Shown: positions 1-13,618, counted from the first letter of the stretch. The stretch is 64,000 nucleotides of DNA from Haliotis asinina (GCF_037392515.1 NC_090287.1:11165501-11229500), one strand, 5' to 3'. The notes: generated from the letters alone by a model not told the origin. Numbers and translations are program-made.

Positions 1-110
1 CTGCAAAGCATTATGATCATTCCTATTGCACAACAACTAAATATCATAATAAATTACTGTAACAGTCACGGAAACAAGTATTTTACAAACGTACAATTCT
101 GCAACATATT

Positions 111-111
111 T

Positions 112-165
<54 letters not shown>

Positions 166-166
166 A

Positions 167-201
<35 letters not shown>

Positions 202-222
202 AACAACTACTACTACTACTAC
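111..222. repeat. (TAC)n microsatellite
   Basis: A nearly pure ACT/TAC trinucleotide run with two CAA interruptions. It creates false poly-Tyr and poly-Val frames on the two strands. The rest of 1-2125 shows no gene or repeat I can support. Confidence 0.95.
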
Positions 223-2125
223 AAGAAATACTTTTGGGGACAGCATAGCAAGAAATTTTATGACTATCACTCCTATTGGAAGAATGACTGTGGAGTACAA
301 TTAGGGAACAAGTATTATACCTAGTACTGTTGCAAAACGTACTATATCTTCTTCAACAACATATCGAATAACTGGCATTGTTTCAGCAAGTAAATCTTCC
401 TCAGTAACAACTGCTATAGGTATCACGGTCGTATACTTGTCCTATACAATATTTCTCTGTATCATAGGTATTGTGTTACGAGACACGTATTCCTTATGGT
501 GCCTCATTCTGGATTAGCAACACAGGGTGCAATGTAATTGTTGTGTTCTGTAACTGTAACCTGAATCAGACAGACACGTATTGAGATCGGCTGATCACAC
601 GTCAAAGGGTAATTTGTCTTTGTCACACGGGCCCATCAGAAGAGGGTTGGTTATTTCAGAATCAGCTAAACAAATACTTCCAAAAACATTATTAGCGTAC
701 ACAGGTATGGCAGTGAATGACGATAGTTTGATTTGGTTCGCGCTGGGTGTGGGCGCCACGAATAAGTGATTTTATCGAAAACAGTTATGCTTCCACCTGT
801 TGGAAAAACACACACTCTCTGGCACAACATTTATTGTTGGTTCAATTGTGATTTTAAAAACACCTAGTCCCTTTCTATTAGTGCATCCACTCGGACATTC
901 GGATACCACGTATGATCACATTTATCATGGATTTCCCACTCGGATACGGAATTCTGGCTACGATTCGATTACTCATTGTTTTATCCCCTTAATTTTCTGA
1001 AAGGAAAACTTCAAAGAGTTCCCGATATTGAACAAGATAATGTGTTTTGTCCTGTAAGCTGCACTTTAAATCCTACATTATAAATCTGAGTTTGTGCAGA
1101 ATATGTTTTCAAAATTCATTCATTAACTCAGCTCAGTATTCACGTGCGAATATTTGTGCGTAAATGCCAAACGCCGCTTTGCAAAATATTCATGTTAACA
1201 GACCTGCACAGGTCCAGTGCTAACGAACGTTGAAACGCAATGGAAGAAAATCTTGGATTTGAACCTGTGATGATAAGCTTTCAGAGGGCCCAAGGGAGGT
1301 AACTGTGACAGTTTTCTATTGTACTGACTCAACAACATATACCATAGTCTGTCCGTTAGCAATGTGTTAGTATCTGTTTGAAATACGCACCAGTCAATAA
1401 CATACTTCACACAGGGCAGCTGTCAATTACGCCGAAGCTCTGTTCACAGTCAGTGAAGAGCGTTCACCATTTGCGATTAAATTCTCGTTTAAAGTCGAGT
1501 AACGCACATTTTCTGCAATTAGTCTCCGCTGAATTATTAGATCAGTCGGGGCGAATCTAAACATTTCACTCTGCCAATAATGGCGTGAAATTTGTTTTAT
1601 GGAATTTATTTGAAACTGATTTCGATCAAGCTGTATATCAACTCAAGAAAGAAGGGACATGGCCGTTTGTGATTGTATCAAAAACATAACTTCACCGATA
1701 AGCGAATGATGTCACTGATATAATATACATAAATACGACATGGTAAGAAGCATCATTTTCCTACGTCCTGAAATGTTGCATTCAGAAAACATGTGATTGT
1801 TTGTGCCAGTAGCACTGTGATACCGTATTTACGCCTGGTTACGTTCGTGACGTGTGTTGTGTTTAACGTAGGGTCGATGATCCTTGGAGAACCCGGCTTT
1901 CGCGGAATGACGTTACAGTTCACTCGGCAGTAGATTTATAATTATATAAATAACAAAGTTCAATTGTGTTAGAGTGAGTGAGTTTGTTTTATACAATGTT
2001 TTAAGCAATAATGTAGTTATATGAAAGAGTTGGTTTGCGTTGGCGATTGCTTTAATTTTTCATTTACATTACGGCTTATCGATTAGTGTGGAAGCGTCGA
2101 GGTGGTGAAGATGTTTGCCCCCTAA

Positions 2126-2268
2126 GAGTGAGTGAGGTAGCATGGTTTTATGCCACTCTTTGCAGTATTCCAGCATTGGGACGGCGATGCACACCCGAGA
2201 TGGACCTCATATTGTGTGCATAATCGAACCCTGAGCTTCGGTGTCGCAAGCAAACGCACCTTACCACT
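2126..2268 (-). repeat. SINE-B copy
   Basis: Reverse-oriented: tail (GAGTGAGTGAGG, TTTTATGCCACT) first, then a B-box-like TAATCGAACCC and a head with TGGTAAGGTGCG. Moderately diverged. It lies directly beside a SINE-A copy. Confidence 0.7.
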
Positions 2269-2270
2269 TA

Positions 2271-2497
2271 AGTGTGAGTGACTTTAGTTTTACGCCGCAC
2301 TCGGCAATATTCCAGCTATGTGGCGGCGGTCTGGTAATGATCGAGTCTGGACACGTCAATCCAATGATCAACAGCACGAGCATCGATCTCCGCAATTGGG
2401 AAACGATGACATGTGTCAACCAAGTCAGCGAGACTGACCGCCCGATCCCATTAGTCGCCTCTTACGACAAGCAGAGTCGACCACTGAAGAGAAACTG
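2271..2497 (-). repeat. SINE-A copy
   Basis: Reverse-oriented and good quality: TTTTACGCCGCACTCGGC, CCAGCTATGTGGCGGCGG, GAGCATCGATCT and TTAGTCGCCTCTTACGAC are all in order. Confidence 0.85.
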
Positions 2498-3097
2498 ACT
2501 AGCATTGTAATGCTTTGATATAAACAGGGACTAATTGAGGTTGTCCTCACATTTGTGAGAACTGCCAGTTGTGAGACCCACTAATTAATGGTTGAGTGCA
2601 CACAGGTGGTGCTTCCACATCCCAACGCTGAAAGTGGGAACGGCGATGTTGTTGACGAATATCCACAGCAACCATAGTACATAAGTGAACTAATCAACAC
2701 AGAAGGCATTGTTCGTTGAAGAGCATTTATTGTTTTCAATATAGAACAAGTTAAATACTGATATAGAAAAAGGAGTATCACGGAGGAAATAGTTCATTAA
2801 ATATTTATGCATATTATAAGTTATGTCACTAGGATTTTGAATTCACACATTTTGATGATTAACACATCTGATTAACTATTATGAAGTTTGCATGTCATTA
2901 TAAAAGTTAACACTTTTGTACATGGGTCAATATTTGGAGATCTTTCATTTTGTGGCTTATCAAAATTTCTGCAGTTTGCCGACTGCATGAAGATGCTGCA
3001 TGGGATCCTTCATTTCACTGGCAAGATGATCTCTTAGGCTATGTGGTCTGTTGTCTATTTCCCTATATACACGTTTCCTTGGTCAAGGCGCCCCTCA

Positions 3098-3204
3098 GGT
3101 CAGTTTGGCACAACTTGGTCTTGAGGTCAGTTTGGCACAGCTTAGTCTTGCGGTCAGTTTGGCACAACTTGGTCTTGAGGTCAGTTTGGCACAGCTTGGT
3201 CTTG
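3098..3204. repeat. 27-bp minisatellite, about 4 copies
   Basis: The unit GTCAGTTTGGCACAACTTGG plus TCTTGAG is repeated four times with single-base differences. 27 is a multiple of three, so it leaves open frames. Confidence 0.9.
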
Positions 3205-3439
3205 TCCGCATACTCTATTTTCCTCATGATTTCCATAAACCTTGAAGATGGCGATGGGCGAGTGAAGCAGGCAATCTACTGTGAAACCCCTCACTATTGT
3301 TTTCAGTCCTGGGGTCATGATGGTTCCACATGGGCAAGGGAAAGCGAACGTCGTTGTCCACCCAGGTCAGGGTGATGTAGTCGTTGAAAGTCTCGGAGGC
3401 GAGAACATTAGGGGGAGAGTTCAAGCCAAGCGTTGTGAA

Positions 3440-4325
3440 CTTGCTAACGAGACAGAAGTGGAAGAGCACCCAACGTTTTACAAGAGGATCTTCTCTGTAC
3501 GTGACAGCGAGTCCGAGTTCTTGTGTGTTTCTCCAGATGGCCTGCGTATAGTGAAAAAATTCCCCTTCACCCCTGTAGCTGGAAACGCAACAGCTCGAAC
3601 CGAACAGCAGCCATTTCAAAGTCCACTTGAAACTTGTCAGGGTTGACAGGCCGGTTTAAAAGTTGCTGAACGTGGATTTTAAGGGTGCTGCAAAGACGCT
3701 GATAGGTAGCTTGACGACGGTCTGGGAGCAGGGCGTATACCGAGGGGAATATCCCTCTCCTGACATGGAGGATGCACAGCTGGTTCCAGAGGTCTGGCCA
3801 TGCTGTGAACGTTCCGTCCATTTACATAACTGTTGTTGATTGAAGCACTCGCAGGTGTTCATCTGTTGAGAAGACGAGCATCTTGTCTTCACCATAGCTG
3901 AAAAGCAGAAATCTGTCGCTGTCGCGTGTGTCCGTTCATGGAGCGGTGAGGATGTCATAGATTCTGGGATGGGAAAGCTTGGGGATGGTGTGGTTTATGT
4001 GTCGATAGAGAGCACTCTGGGTCGAGGTGAAGGAGGGAAGAGTTCCAGCAGCATCTGCACCAAGCTGAGTCACCTCGTCGTTTGTAGATGTTCGGCATAG
4101 TTGATGTTGGTTGATCCCGTGCTCGCTTTCCTTTCTCAGGCTGCTCACAAAACGGAGACGGTGCACATCTTCTGGAGGATGGCCATGATCAGTCACACAG
4201 TCGCCGAAAGTCGTGCCTTTGCCGTTGAACGTTCTCTTTGTCTGTACATCTCCAATAGGCACAAATTTGACCCTGCTTGTTCTTGTAATACAGGTAACGC
4301 TGAAAGAGCACTTGGATATTGCCCA
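3440..4325 (-). pseudogene. Degenerate FLYWCH zinc finger / MULE transposase relic
   Basis: Read on the minus strand from 4325: YYKNKQGQICAYWRC, then NGKGTTFGDCVTDHGHPPED (a FLYWCH-type finger split by a frameshift), then LPSFTSTQSALYRHI. Next come DGTFTAWPDLWNQLCILH, SVYALLPDRRQATYQRL, DFEMAAVRF, and after another frameshift FFHYTQAIWRNTQELGL. These are hallmark blocks of Mutator-like transposases; DGTF and DFE carry two catalytic Asp residues. At least two stops (TGA near 3937, TAA near 3823) and two frameshifts show it is dead. No terminal repeats were found. Confidence 0.75.
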
Positions 4326-7299
4326 GTGAACTGGTGATATATTCTACTAGCTAAAGGCCTGCCGTAATCATGACGGGTGGAGGAGTCGAAGTTAATATAA
4401 ATACATTCGGATTAATCATATTTACAACAGTTATTACTACATTTTTTAAACACGTAAATCTGAGTAGGCAAATTAATTCCTCTATCAAGTGATCACGTGC
4501 ACGAAGTTACTTTCACAAAGTGTTTATTTTTTAAAGTGATTTACCTTGAGTAGGATAATTACTTTATCTGTTACGGTTTCATTAAGTTACCTCCACAGCA
4601 TTCAGTTAAATAGCTAATACCTAATTAACTAGGGTTAATCCATGCTAAGAGATAGGGGAGCATGGGATGTGTTTTCGTTTATTGCCTACTCCAGTGTTTC
4701 ACAACTGGGAGTCTCACAACTGGGAGTTCTCACAAATGGGAGTGGACCTAACGGAGCAGAGCGTCTGGTGAATAAGACCTCAAAGATATGTTCATTGTTT
4801 AGTTAAAAATAGCAAGGTTTGGTGATGATTATAAAAACTGGGATTTACATCTATGACCATAATAGCATCCTAGCACGCCTGAGGGAGACAAGTCTGCATG
4901 GTGGTTTTCTGGCCAGAGAGATCGACAATACTCCGTAAATTCAGGTCATCAGATGATCAGATTCAACTGCTTTTCCATCTGCTTCTCTTCAGCTGATGCC
5001 TGACTGTTCACGCATTGCTCCATTTTATCATTCCAATGATTTTCTTACATTCTTCGTTAAGTCATACTTTTAACTGAAAGAAAAACTCTTGTTTCAGTAT
5101 TCCTGAAGGCCGATCGAAGAAAGTACTAGGTTTTATTCCAAAACAAAAACAAAATTCTGCCACCGTGCGGTTCTGTTTCCTGACAGACGTTGTACTCTTC
5201 GTGTCCCCCGTCCTCTGATATAGCTCCTCCCTTTCCTCAATCAAATCAATAGGACGAGATTTACGTCTTTGCCACCACACCCTTGGATGTACGGCATGCA
5301 AGAAAACTCGTTCCTCTGCACTCTAACCGTGAAAAGCGATCGACCTAATACTTAATGCGTCTCTTCAATATTGAAGGGAAATCCAATTTCTGATGGAAAC
5401 GGATGGTGCTCGAAAGAAATTATCCCACGGGGAGACAAAAAAGTTTTCAGCGCTCTTTGAATCCCTGTTGACGGATTTTTGAGGCAGGTTTGATATCGAG
5501 AGATTGTTGATATCTTGAGGATGATCCCACAAGAGGCGATGTCAAGCAGTAGCTCTGATGGAAATGGCGACAGTTCCAGGAGGTAAGTGTAAACTAATGT
5601 CAACTAATTGTTACAGAAATATTTTTCATATGAATGTCGTGACTGGTATTTCTTGTTCTTGGTTTGACTATAACTGAATCAAGAAACATTTTCAAAATAT
5701 TTATTTCATTAAGCTTTTTTATGCATGAACTACTAAAACAATGTGTTGCATGTTATGAAAGTTAATGAAGATGAATTCACAGCATATTTTCGCAAGGTGA
5801 GTTTTTCAAAACAAACAGTAAATAGGTCATGGAAACCATTGACTGAAATACAAAATAATGGAAAAATGTGAAAATGTACTTATTAACTACACAAGAACAT
5901 GATAAGATTATTAAATTCAGTCACATCGGCGGTGTTTTAGCAATACCGTCATCTACAAGGAAACGTTTTTCGCTTTTCGCTGTGCGAACTCAAGCGCTCG
6001 TTGTACCATAGAGTGAATTCCTGCAAGTATGAAGTTTTATGCGTATATTCTTTTATTGCATGTAAAACAATCATCTTATCACAACTGATGAATTACATTC
6101 ATGGTGTTATTATACCACTGTAGCTTCAGCTCGACATAATGCAAATATTTGAGCTATAAAACATTCAATTAGTCAGATTCATGTCATAAACAATGTAGAA
6201 ACTATTTATGAATCACCTGTGATGTTTGCAAAAGAATACATCTTTCAAAAAGAAATATTACATAGTAGTACTACTTAATCCATTAGGGTTATTTATATTA
6301 TATCCGAGCTTCAGCATAGGATAGGGGATTAAAGGCAGGTAGGCATGGTTGGACTGTTTATATTTCGCGCCTGTTTCTATAGTGGAAGTTAAAGGCATAA
6401 AGAATGTAATAAATTTTTCAAAATGTGTGTAAGTGTATAATGTGTGTCAACATGTTGGGAAATATAGTGAGTTTGAGTTGCCAACAAAACGTCACTTGGG
6501 ACCAAAACCCAGTGGGCGTGAACAAAACACAAACTAGCTACATTACGATCCTTTCTGCATAACTCAGGGTTGAGGTAATGAAGATTGTTAAAAATCCTGT
6601 TCAGCACTATATTTGATTTAAAAGTGCAGTAAGTAGGAGAAGCTGAAAAACGCATTTTATTGTTCAATGACGGGTCTCTTTTAACTGAGAATTTTGATAA
6701 ATCAACAAGAACAAAACACATGTACTACATCGTAGCCAGAATTCGTCTGAGTGGAATATTCATGTAAGGGTGCCATTTGGCATCTATTAAACCATAATTA
6801 AACCATACTAGCACAAACTGTTGCTCACAAGCACGAATATATGCTCATGTACACGCACAGAGGCAGGTACATGCACGACTCTAAACACACGCAATGCTCT
6901 TGTAGGAGATGTCAAATGCAATTTCAACTCAAATCCTCTTAACTTACAGCCACGGCCGTCACTATTAAGTTTACCGCTGGTTTCAGGTCCACCCTTGTTT
7001 ATGTTTGATCTTTGGGCTTATCGTTACCTCTTCAGGGGCCTATATTGAGCCCTATGTCTCATTTTGTTTGTACACTTATCCTCGGGACTCGAAATGTCGG
7101 TGTCTGCCTGGATGTATTTTCACATGCTGAACATGTATTAAGAGTTAACTGGTCATACAGCCAAGCCATTTTTAAAGCCAAATTTACCATTACAGTGACA
7201 CTGCCATACATGCCCACAGTACTAGGGTGTAAGGGTTGTCAAGCATGTCGAAAGGTACGAGTAGAGTCACCTCCCCTAGTTTCTTAAGGATAGGCTGCA
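4326..7299. other. No gene or repeat recognised
   Basis: AT-rich sequence with only short frames. I saw no splice-consistent exons, SINE copies or tandem repeats. Confidence 0.5.
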
Positions 7300-7449
7300 G
7301 GGGCCCCTTTAACAAAGCTCTCGTAAGCCTAAGATCTCGTAACTTTTCTCGTAGCATTCGTACCTCCTATACTGTAACATAGGAAGTGGGAATGCTACGA
7401 GAAAAGTTACGAGACCTTAGGCTTACGAGAGTTTTGTGAAAGGGGCCCC
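7300..7449. mobile_element. Hairpin MITE, family H
   Basis: Two arms of about 65 bp form an imperfect inverted repeat starting GGGGCCCCTTT and ending AAAGGGGCCCC, with CTCGTAAGCCTAAG and CTTAGGCTTACGAG in the arms. The spacer is about 16 nt. A relative is at 37571-37706. Confidence 0.75.
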
Positions 7450-8081
7450 AGATTTGTAAGTTCCATGTCTGTGTTAGTGGGTTCCACCATACTGGACAAC
7501 GTCTTCAAGATTTGGTGTCTTCACCCACATTGCGTCATGATACCGTTTTGGTTAATACATTTCAAACCTGTCAGCAAACACATTAATCTTTGCATAAGTT
7601 AAGGACAATTGTATGCGCAGGTCGATTGTCAGTGTATAAAGTTAAACGAAGTTTATCTTCTTATATGACCCAATGAGGAAACTGTACTGGAGCAGTTGAA
7701 ATAAATACATGTATGCTACCGGAAGAATTGTTCATGTGAGTGCATAAACTTTGTCGCAAGGATGTTTTCTGAAGTTTTCTGTTATGTTGTTTTCACAGCA
7801 AACTGCAATTCTGACTTGCACTTCACACTTGGTTCCCGGAAATATAAAACCACGTTGATGCATGCGAATTGCGTTAATTGTATTAACAAAGAATGAGAAA
7901 GATACACTTGAAAATTAGATTTGAAACTGCAACCTTCTTGATACAGGTGACATCATGTACACACAACCTGTAGTGTGACACTTATTGGTATGATACCTGA
8001 TACAGCAGTATAGAATGGTCATTTAATGGTTCATTACGAAAACGTCGATGTACTAAAATGGTGAGTAGAGTCACCCTTTAA

Positions 8082-8465
8082 CTAACTCGGAAACCACATA
8101 TTTCTTATGATAGCATAGCACGTGTATGGAGAAACTGACAGACATACATCACACATTGACATGTGCGCGTAGCACCTATTAACAAAACACGTCGATCTGG
8201 CCGACGATATCCACGTGAGTTTGTTGGCACATGCGTGATAAGGATCGATTACAAATCTCGGACGTATTTGTGGGTCTGTCGCAGTTTCCCATTCATTTTC
8301 GCTATTATGATGTTTAATTTCCACATTATGTAAAGGGCGCGTCGTTTCTGTTTGACTAGTACATCGGCCGGGTTTTTTTCGATCGACGGCAAGCCATACT
8401 TCTTCTAAAGCGTGCATTTCGTTTGCTTGCACTCCAAACCGGCTGCTGCATTGTGGCCGTGTCAA
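8082..8465 (-). other. Unassigned 127-codon open frame
   Basis: The frame starts MTRPQCSSRFGVQANEMHAL and has no recognisable domain, signal peptide, repeats or flanking splice signals I would trust. It may be chance. Listed only because it is among the longest frames in 4.3-11 kb. Confidence 0.15.
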
Positions 8466-8884
8466 TGGAGACTGTTGATCTTTGGTTCATTACTGAATAG
8501 GTTTGTGTTTGAGAAATAACCTACGGATATATGTGCAAATACACAATCTCCATGGTCAACAAGTTCTCGTTATTAGAAGCTGAACGTTATTGACGACTAG
8601 CCGTGTATGTCAAATATTATCTTGTCGGATTTTCGAATCGGGTACTCGGTATTATCATAATAATAAATGTAATGAATAACAGGGTGGTATTTGTTCTGGA
8701 ATTTCCTGAAGTCAAGGATGTCTAGCGTTTAATTATAAGATAAACGGTCGTTATCTCGAAGTTCTAAAAAAGTTTAGTGTCATCGAATATGTCGACTTAT
8801 CCGTTCTTTGCGATTTAATGAGATGAGATGAGTTGACATTATTTTCAACAGTCCTTTTGTTCCTCTCGTTAAGCCGTACAAGTA

Positions 8885-8955
8885 CCATCTTATAACGGTG
8901 TTTGGTGCGGCATGGCCGGGAATCGAACCACAGACCCTCCACTCCCAGTAGACCA
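8885..8955 (-). repeat. tRNA-like SINE head fragment
   Basis: On the minus strand a box-B-like GGTTCGATTCCCGG follows a box-A-like stretch containing TGGTCTACTGGG. No 3' CCA-adjacent cloverleaf closes, so this is a SINE head or tRNA pseudogene, not a tRNA gene. Confidence 0.35.
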
Positions 8956-10246
8956 GGGAAGCATTCACTTCATAGATCCATCTATTCGTGATACCATCGT
9001 GAATATAAGAACTCTGGATTCTGAATATTCTTTGATTGTCTTGGGATGAGGAACATTTGAATTGGGTGCCTTGGCTCAATGAATTCGTTGAATTCGTGAT
9101 ATCGACGCCGACATCGTTCAGCAATGCTCACGATATCAATCCCCGATTTGTTTTGTCCTCACGAGGTTATAGTATACAGTTTACCGACATGAAGCTTGTT
9201 TATCGAGACGTGAGGCGTTGAACAAAACTGAAAAAAACCCACTGGACGGATTCTCCCGGGAGCACCGTGTTATTGTATCGAATAGGATACATTGTGATAA
9301 CATTTCTATAGTTAACCAGATCAGCTGTAAACATGCAATTCACCGTGTGTTTTACATGTTAAAAACATGCATCTGTACATTAAGTTCCAAACGAAAGTCC
9401 TCACTAGCTAAATAAATACCTCTAACATCATTTAATTTTGTCCAAAAACTAAGTGAGAAAACCACACAGGTTTCTAGTTTGTCTCGTCGACAGATTGTAA
9501 CCCACCAAACCCCGATCCCCCACTGTGTACAGAATGTTGGCAGGCTATAACACCACCCCTAAAAGTGCTCCCAGTGTCGGGATTTAAACCTATCCGCCAG
9601 CCAGAACCGACCCCCTATTGAAGGAGAAACGATCGGTATGTGCCATCATCGCATTGCGGCGTGTGTAACATTTCCAGTGTGTTTGTGGTGTAATGGTAAG
9701 AACAGGGGGCCAAAACAGATCCCTGCCTGCGATGGAGGACCTAAACAAACTCACTTTCAAATGCCAGGTATTGCAATACTCACAGAACGTGGCTTCATTC
9801 AAGGGTTCGTCAAATACATTGCTCAGAAGGTTGAGATTGTGAGAGTTGTATGTCCTATGAAAATATCATTGAAATAACTTAATACATTTACCTTGTTTGG
9901 TGAGTGTAGTGGTTTAAGTATTCAAATATGTTACGCAGCATGATTAAACAAGTAGGGTGTGCACTGTTATGGTTCTAGGTCTGTTAGAAACATAACATGC
10001 TAGTGGGTTTCAGAATAGAAACCGTCTGTGAGCTGTATCACTCCAGTCTTTCCTCCCAAAGTGTCATGTCATGGTAATATTCTAAAATATTGTTAAAAGT
10101 AGCGTTAAACCAAACCACTGACCCATAAACCAAAAGCGCGGAAACGAGCGTAACAGAATAGGGTAGGCGAAGGTTAAGAATAAGGTTTACCTGCTCTTTG
10201 ACTGATCAGAAACAACTCTGTAAGGGGAAACATCAACGTGTCCATA

Positions 10247-10411
10247 GGGACAGTGGGGTAGTCTAGCGGTTAAAGCTGTTGTCCCTCACGGCGAAGACCT
10301 GGCTTCGATTCCCCACATGGGTACTATGTGTGAAGCCCATTGTCAGTGTCCCCCTTCGTGATACTGCTGGAATATTGCTAAAATCAGTGTAAAACCAAAC
10401 TCACTCACTCA
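10247..10411 (+). repeat. SINE-B copy
   Basis: Forward-oriented. Box A is in GGGGTAGTCTAGCGGTTAAA, box B in CTTCGATTCCCC, then the body and a tail ending AAACTCACTCACTCA. Confidence 0.85.
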
Positions 10412-10552
10412 ATGGCCCAAGGCCGTTGTTTCTCATCTAAGTTCCGAAGGCGTTTCTGTATCATACAATTAATGAGTAAGAGCAAACTTAAAAACGCTGA
10501 TTTGCACCCTCAAGTACAAATTTACCATCCATATTTCTTCGTTGATCCGTCA

Positions 10553-10650
10553 AAGACCTGCGGTCATCCCCACATGGGTAAAGTGTGAAGTCAATTTCCC
10601 ATCATCAGGATATTTTACAAGGTAGCGTAAAACCAAAGCTGAATACATTA
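10553..10650 (+). repeat. SINE-B fragment
   Basis: Contains ATCCCCACATGGGTA, AAGTGTGAAG and a decayed GTAGCGTAAAACCAAA tail. Confidence 0.5.
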
Positions 10651-10672
10651 CCTAGTCACTGTGATGACTTTA

Positions 10673-10785
10673 GTGAGTGAGTATGGTTTTACACCGGTTT
10701 TAGCAAATATATTCATGACTGGAATCGATACCGTGTCTTCAGCGTGACCATCAGGCTACACATATGCACCCCAGTGATGCCTTTT
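10673..10785 (-). repeat. SINE-B copy, decayed
   Basis: Reverse-oriented tail AGTGAGTGAGTATGGTTTTA followed by GGAATCGATACC and CTTCAGCGTGACC. Confidence 0.55.
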
Positions 10786-11539
10786 ACTGCACTGTACGTC
10801 TTATTAAGATACGAAAAACTTATACATATTATCCCAGCATTTCCCATCTGTCATCCTGAAATTTCGGGCCTGTAGTGTAATTACAGGCGCCGATGTAATC
10901 TAGACTTAAAAAGTACCCAAGACGTTGTGATTTGAGAGAACTTATTTGAGAGTTGGAGTTTTTTTGTTTTGATTTTAAATATCTTCATCACGCTTGTGTG
11001 AAAAAAAATTCACATATGCTGTTTCGATATTTAGGATTAATCATGCTTCGTTTTAGAAAGAAAAAACTCCTCATGTAACAGTACATCATTCATTACGTTT
11101 ACAACAGTTCGTCGGTCAAACTGGAGAAAGCCATGATGCTCAAAACAGACATGAAACTACTTGCTGCCATTATCAATCAAATCCAGCCTTACACATCGAT
11201 TTAAATGTTGTTGTTTTATTATCGTGACGTTTATTTCTTTTGGTTATAAAAATGGCATCGATATAACATTGCAGCATGCGCTTTGCTGATAAGCAACTGC
11301 TGCGCCTTGACGTTTGCTTACGCCATTCATTGGAGAGAAGGGACGCTAAGAGACATTAAAAAACGAATAAATATGTTACAGTTAGGTCATCATAGATGTG
11401 TGAATTGTTTGGCAACAAATGTTTTAAAAAATTGTCACAAATGTTTGGAAATATATATTTTTTTCTGCTGGCACAACAAATTATGTGTTGTCTGTATGAA
11501 AGAGAATGTTTGGCTCTTGCAAATCTATGGAAGCACTAA

Positions 11540-11700
11540 CCGAGTGCTTGAGTGTGATTTAACGCCGCTTCTAGCAATGTTCCGGAAACATCATGATAGG
11601 GACAACAGAGATGGGCGTCACATATTGTACCGATGGTGATGAATCAAACCCGGGTTTGGGCTTGACGAGCCACAAGATAGGTTACCCAGCCGCTACGAAG
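11540..11700 (-). repeat. SINE-B copy, decayed
   Basis: TTGAGTGTGATTTAACGCCG and CTAGCAATGTTCC are followed by GAATCAAACCCGGG and GGCTTGACGAGCC. Confidence 0.6.
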
Positions 11701-13391
11701 CACTGGCCGAAAATGATATCCAGTCCCCAAGTAAAAACCAAAGGCCCAACAGATACAGACGGGTCCGTCAGCAAAATTAAAGATGATGATATTATTTGCT
11801 GTATACATGAGATGGGCACTGTTGTGTTAGGATATCAGTCTGAGGTGGGAATTCTAAAATATATTCAGACCAACATGCCCTGTGATGCGGCCATTAAGAT
11901 GCAAATTGGTTTTTGTGAATTTTGAATCACTCATTTACAATATAGCTATGTTGTTAAACGGCCCATGTATGCAAATAGAGCTATTTACATTTAACATCAA
12001 GATTATTTCAGCAATATATCTTGTCAGTCGACGTCAGTATGTTTCTAGACATTTTTGGGTTCTATGCTGATGATCTGAAGGACACACGACTGCAGTTTAT
12101 CAGTCACCAAAACTGTCCTGTGAAATTTCTTATCTTAAGAGCAAACTTGATGTGGTTTACATCCGTGGGTAACCGATGTAAATCTACATCTATAGATCTG
12201 TAAGCAAAATTTGTAAAGTTTGTGTTACATTGCAGGTTGTCAATTTGCAGTTTTAACAGTATATAATTTTACTTGTGTGTTGAATATCACATTTATGTTG
12301 TGAAAGTAAACACCTTTGTGTGCATACATTTCAGGCAATCAATCTGCGCCTTTTATGGTGCGTGCTTTCAGCATACTACTACGCATATGTGTGTCAGTGT
12401 TGATGTGTGTCTGTGCTTAGAAACAAAGTAATATTTCTCTATTTGTCTTCACTAAAAAAAATATTTCGTCCAAGCAACTCAACCTTGTTTTGTTCTATGC
12501 ATGTTAGGTACGAAATCTCCCAAACTGCGCAATATACGTGTATTCGATGACATAGACCCTCAAGTAGTATTTGCTGCATATTTTGGTATGTATTTTTGAT
12601 GTTATTTAAACGTTGGTTTGGCCTAAATTCACATGGATAAGTTTCCCAGAAACGTGCGTAGGCTGCAAAATGTCTGACATTGTCAATAAAATAAGCTGGC
12701 ATGGTGCCAGTATCGATAAATTTCATATTCAAGACGTCAAATAATCCAAAGTAATCCCGTCAAACAGCAGGCATAGAATTACGAGGACATAATATTTCCT
12801 GGTTAACACGGACGTCACAAAAAGATCCACCCGGGTCAGGTCGGGTACAGATGCTGGCGTTTACGAACAGGCTGCTCGGGGATTATAGGGGTCTATAGGA
12901 ATTGATATATTGGGGATTATTTTCTTCAAGTTCAAAAGTGTTTCAAGCAGGACTAAACCCCTTGAAAGCTAAGGTGGCCGAGTAGGTTAATTAGATTGAC
13001 AGAGGGTTCGGATCCCAGGCTTTAATCTTCTTCCACCTGCAATGAAATCTTACAAAGCGCCCTGACTAAAGTATGAAATATATATCATAAGGATATTTCC
13101 TAGTTTAATCTGACAGGTAATGCTCAGTCTGGCGATTTTCAACGAGATAAACCACTGTCATTACGTAATGTAAGTCAGTGATCATCGTTGCCCACTTCCA
13201 GAGACGTTTCATATCTGTGCATGTCTCGAGTCTTTAGAAGTGATCGGTATTGCACTCTGTTAGCTAAGGACACGTGCACTTTACTGAAACCTAAAGTGTG
13301 ATGTAGACCTGCATCTAGGAAGAAACAGTTTTGGTATTCTGGAGCTGTGTGTCGTGACAGTCCCCCAAGAACGTTTGTAAGAAGCTGACAG
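11701..13391. other. No gene recognised; one tRNA-like fragment
   Basis: A short stretch near 12970-13015 has GGTGGCCGAGTAGGTTAA and GGGTTCGGATCCC, resembling boxes A and B of a Leu/Ser-type tRNA, but the fold is incomplete. A 97-codon frame (12439-12732, minus) has no recognisable features. Confidence 0.35.
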
Positions 13392-13618
13392 ATGTTTTAC
13401 CTGGCAATATTCCAGATTTATGGCGGTGGCCTGTATATAATTGAGCCTGAACCAGACAATTCAGAGACACACATGAGCATCGATCTATGCACTTGGAATA
13501 CAATTACATGTCAGTCCAGTCAAGGAGTCGGACCACACGATCCGTTAGTCGCCTCCTACAACAAGCATGGGTTGCTGGAGACCATTTGTAACCCTAATCT
13601 TCGCGGATCCAATTGCAA
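13392..13618 (-). repeat. SINE-A copy
   Basis: GTTTTACCTGGCAATATTCC, GAGCATCGATCTATGC and GTTAGTCGCCTCCTAC in order. It lies downstream of the ZP gene stop codon. Confidence 0.8.

Noticed and set aside
13..324. Poly-Tyr and poly-Val open frames
   Set aside because: Both are translations of the (TAC)n microsatellite.
3281..3646. Plus-strand 121-codon frame
   Set aside because: It lies opposite the MULE transposase relic, whose motifs are on the minus strand.
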